This document shows, one piece after another, positions 6,530 to 7,301 of a stretch of 7,301 nt of DNA. Origin of the DNA: Chloroflexota bacterium. GTDB taxonomy: Bacteria > Chloroflexota > UBA6077. A program made the translations under genes and the position numbers. Location of the stretch: assembly GCA_021845945.1 (NCBI GenBank), contig JAJZRD010000196.1:1-7301 (forward strand), in the 5' to 3' direction. A model generated the notes under the pieces. That model was not told where the DNA came from. It saw nothing but the letters and a program-made list of their open reading frames with translations, and made no database searches. Within the stretch, counting starts at the first letter, position 1. Each line of letters starts with the position of its first letter.

Positions 6530-6739
6530 AAGCTGTTATGCATCCTGATCCTGACCTGGGGAAGAAGGAATAGGGACGTATCAGAGCGACTGCCGGTGGT
6601 TCTCGAGCAATAGTCGAGACTGAGCTGGCCTGTTCGCGCCGGCTGGATGCGGCGGCTTGCGCGATAGCTCGGTCGTAGCCGACCAAGCGCGACGAAGCGA
6701 GGGCAGAGTGGAACCCGGCGGAAGAAGTAGGGCAAGACC

Positions 6740-6758
6740 GCGGCACGGGTAGTGCCGC
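6740..6758 (+). other. Stem-loop with 7-bp perfect stem
   Basis: GCGGCAC and GTGCCGC flank a 5-nt loop (GGGTA). An outer CAAG/CTTG pairing (6733-6736 with 6763-6766) can lengthen it across a small internal loop. No T-run follows on either strand, so it is not a standard intrinsic terminator. Confidence 0.4.
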
Positions 6759-6865
6759 CCTGCTTGGGCCGCCCCAGGTAGATGGGTTCTGCGATGGGCG
6801 GGATCGGCCGCGGAGTGCTTCAGGTGGTCGCCGACCTTGGCACCACCGCTCGTGTGGAGGGGGCG

Positions 6866-7066
6866 ATGACCTCGAACCATGGGAGTGCACCGTTCTTGAG
6901 CTGCCGGTTCACCGCCGATGGTCGGCCGGCCCGAGGTCTCAAGAGCTATCTGAGGCTGAGCCTCTTGGCTCAACCGAAGCCGAACATGACCCGCGAGGAG
7001 CGCGAGCAGTGGCTCCAGGAGTTCTACGAGGCCCTCGAGGAGGAGGTGAAGCGGGGTTTCCGCTAG
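6866..7066 (+). CDS. Hypothetical small protein, possibly a gene remnant
   Basis: A 66-codon frame that matches no family I recognise. ATG 6866 is preceded by GGAGGGGG (6856-6863), a fair Shine-Dalgarno site. The frame is open further back to ATG 6782, which would give 94 residues but has only a weak site. The last 26 codons are strongly coding-like: 24 of 25 sense codons after Met end in G or C, and they encode a charged amphipathic helix (EEREQWLQEF, then EALEEEVKRGF). The first part has weaker bias (about 74% G/C-ending). It could be an intact small protein or the preserved 3' end of a decayed gene. It ends 80 nt upstream of the CoA-transferase on the same strand. No signal peptide or membrane segment is apparent. 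Confidence 0.35.
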   Translation: MTSNHGSAPFLSCRFTADGRPARGLKSYLRLSLLAQPKPNMTREEREQWLQEFYEALEEEVKRGFR

Positions 7067-7090
7067 GGGCAAGACCCCAAGTGCCGCGGC

Positions 7091-7116
7091 GGTCTCCGGC
7101 AGGGAGCCGGTAGACC
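7091..7116 (+). other. Strong stem-loop upstream of the CoA-transferase
   Basis: GGTCT-CCGGC pairs with GCCGG-T-AGACC around the loop AGGGA, giving ten base pairs with a single bulged T (7111). It lies between the small ORF and the CoA-transferase start. No T-run follows, so it is a weak candidate for an intrinsic terminator. An attenuator or mRNA-stabilising hairpin is equally possible. Confidence 0.45.
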
Positions 7117-7121
7117 CTGAC

Positions 7122-7132
7122 TTCAGGCTGAA
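7122..7132. promoter_or_regulatory. Inverted repeat TTCAG-G-CTGAA before the CoA-transferase
   Basis: A perfect 5+1+5 inverted repeat lies immediately upstream of the CoA-transferase ribosome site. Its size and place suit a half of a dimeric-regulator operator, but such short symmetry can arise by chance. Confidence 0.2.
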
Positions 7133-7134
7133 CT

Positions 7135-7143
7135 GGGGGGTGG
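7135..7143 (+). promoter_or_regulatory. Shine-Dalgarno-like site of the CoA-transferase
   Basis: GGGGGGTGG is a GGAGGTGG-like sequence with G for A. Its six-G run ends 6 nt before ATG 7147. It supports ATG 7147 over the in-frame ATG 7159, which has no site at a useful distance. Confidence 0.5.
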
Positions 7144-7146
7144 CTG

Positions 7147-7301
7147 ATGGACTGCCAGATGGACTACCGGAGCAAGAGGGTCAGTGCCGACGAGGCGGTG
7201 AGGGTAATCAGCTCTGGCCACCGCGTCTTTCTGCAAGGGGGCTGCGGCGTTCCCCAGACCCTGGGGGCGGCGCTGGTGCGCCGGGGGCCGCATCTGAGGG
7301 A
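7147..7301 (+). CDS. Acetyl-CoA hydrolase/transferase family protein (5' end only)
   Basis: Only the first 51 codons are in the window. The N-terminus reads MDYRSKRVSADEAVRVISSG followed by HRVFLQGGCGVPQTLGAALV. This is the opening of the acetyl-CoA hydrolase / 4-hydroxybutyrate CoA-transferase family: a YxxKxVSAEEAV helix, then a strand and a glycine-rich loop with a PQ pair. Family members move CoA between acyl groups (acetate, butyrate, 4-hydroxybutyrate, succinate) or hydrolyse acetyl-CoA in the cytosol. The catalytic glutamate lies beyond the window, so neither activity nor substrate can be judged. ATG 7147 is chosen because of the G-rich ribosome site. The gene is incomplete because the window ends. 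Confidence 0.85.
   Translation, partial: MDCQMDYRSKRVSADEAVRVISSGHRVFLQGGCGVPQTLGAALVRRGPHLR

Larger units (their letters stand above)
6335..6865. other. Intergenic stretch without a recognisable gene
   Basis: Upstream of the ATPase start no open frame on either strand gives a recognisable protein, and codon use lacks the clean G/C third-position bias of the neighbours. The stretch is rich in inverted repeats: the REP-like element at 6461-6529, GGATGC/GCATCC (6523-6528/6540-6545, 11-nt loop), TCTCGA/TCGAGA (6601-6606/6614-6619), and GCGGCAC/GTGCCGC (6740-6758). It should contain the ATPase promoter, but no convincing -10/-35 pair is visible on the minus strand. It may include remains of decayed genes that I could not identify. 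Confidence 0.5.

Noticed and set aside
6590..6780. Possible tRNA or structured RNA among the hairpins
   Set aside because: No T-arm GGTTCRANYCC consensus, anticodon arm or cloverleaf could be assembled on either strand.
5985..6890. 301- and 204-codon minus-strand frames upstream of the ATPase
   Set aside because: Ser/Arg/Pro-rich products with no recognisable domain. Part overlaps the ATPase in another frame, and the VIPAG string in them comes from the REP-like repeat.
1..7301. Defence system, transposase, integrase or CRISPR array
   Set aside because: No matching protein signature and no regularly spaced repeats were seen. The confident genes belong to known metabolic, tRNA-modification and transport families, or in one case to a known fold.

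Overview
This 7.3 kb window is GC-rich bacterial DNA with strong G/C preference at third codon positions. The gene mix is a class II HpcH/HpaI aldolase, MnmE, a PRC-barrel protein, a P-type ATPase with a PEEFP motif, and an acetyl-CoA hydrolase/transferase. Together with a CAP-domain remnant and an apparently leaderless mnmE, this would suit a Chloroflexota lineage such as Dehalococcoidia or a relative. No rRNA or other phylogenetic marker confirms that, so the assignment is tentative.

Layout from left to right. (1) A G-quadruplex-type tract lies just past the 3' end of a minus-strand HpcH/HpaI aldolase (48-809), which has a clear Shine-Dalgarno site and promoter. (2) Divergent from it is a short plus-strand remnant of a CAP/SCP (YkwD-like) domain. 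It has lost its signal peptide and the core of the domain (867-1127). (3) mnmE follows (1203-2582), a complete tRNA-modification GTPase. An extended -10 element ends 7 nt before its ATG, which implies a leaderless transcript. (4) After an 80-nt spacer containing a 14-bp perfect palindrome comes a two-PRC-barrel protein (2663-3724) with a duplicated C-terminal motif of about 44 residues. (5) A complete P-type cation ATPase runs on the minus strand (3737-6286 or 6334), converging on the PRC gene with only 12 nt between stop codons. (6) About 0.8 kb (6335-7146) is mostly unassigned. It contains a REP-like palindromic element, several stem-loops, a pair of short direct repeats, and one possible small ORF (6866-7066). 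(7) The window ends inside a plus-strand acetyl-CoA hydrolase/4-hydroxybutyrate CoA-transferase gene (7147 onward).

The genes do not form an obvious pathway. mnmE and the PRC-barrel gene may be co-transcribed. The aldolase, ATPase and CoA-transferase are probably separate transcription units whose partners may lie outside the window. I found no defence system, mobile-element gene, CRISPR array, tRNA or rRNA, and no convincing new system. The most unusual items are the internally deleted CAP domain, the duplicated motif in the PRC protein, the His-Pro replacement in ATPase helix M6, and the repeat-rich spacer at 6461-7132.
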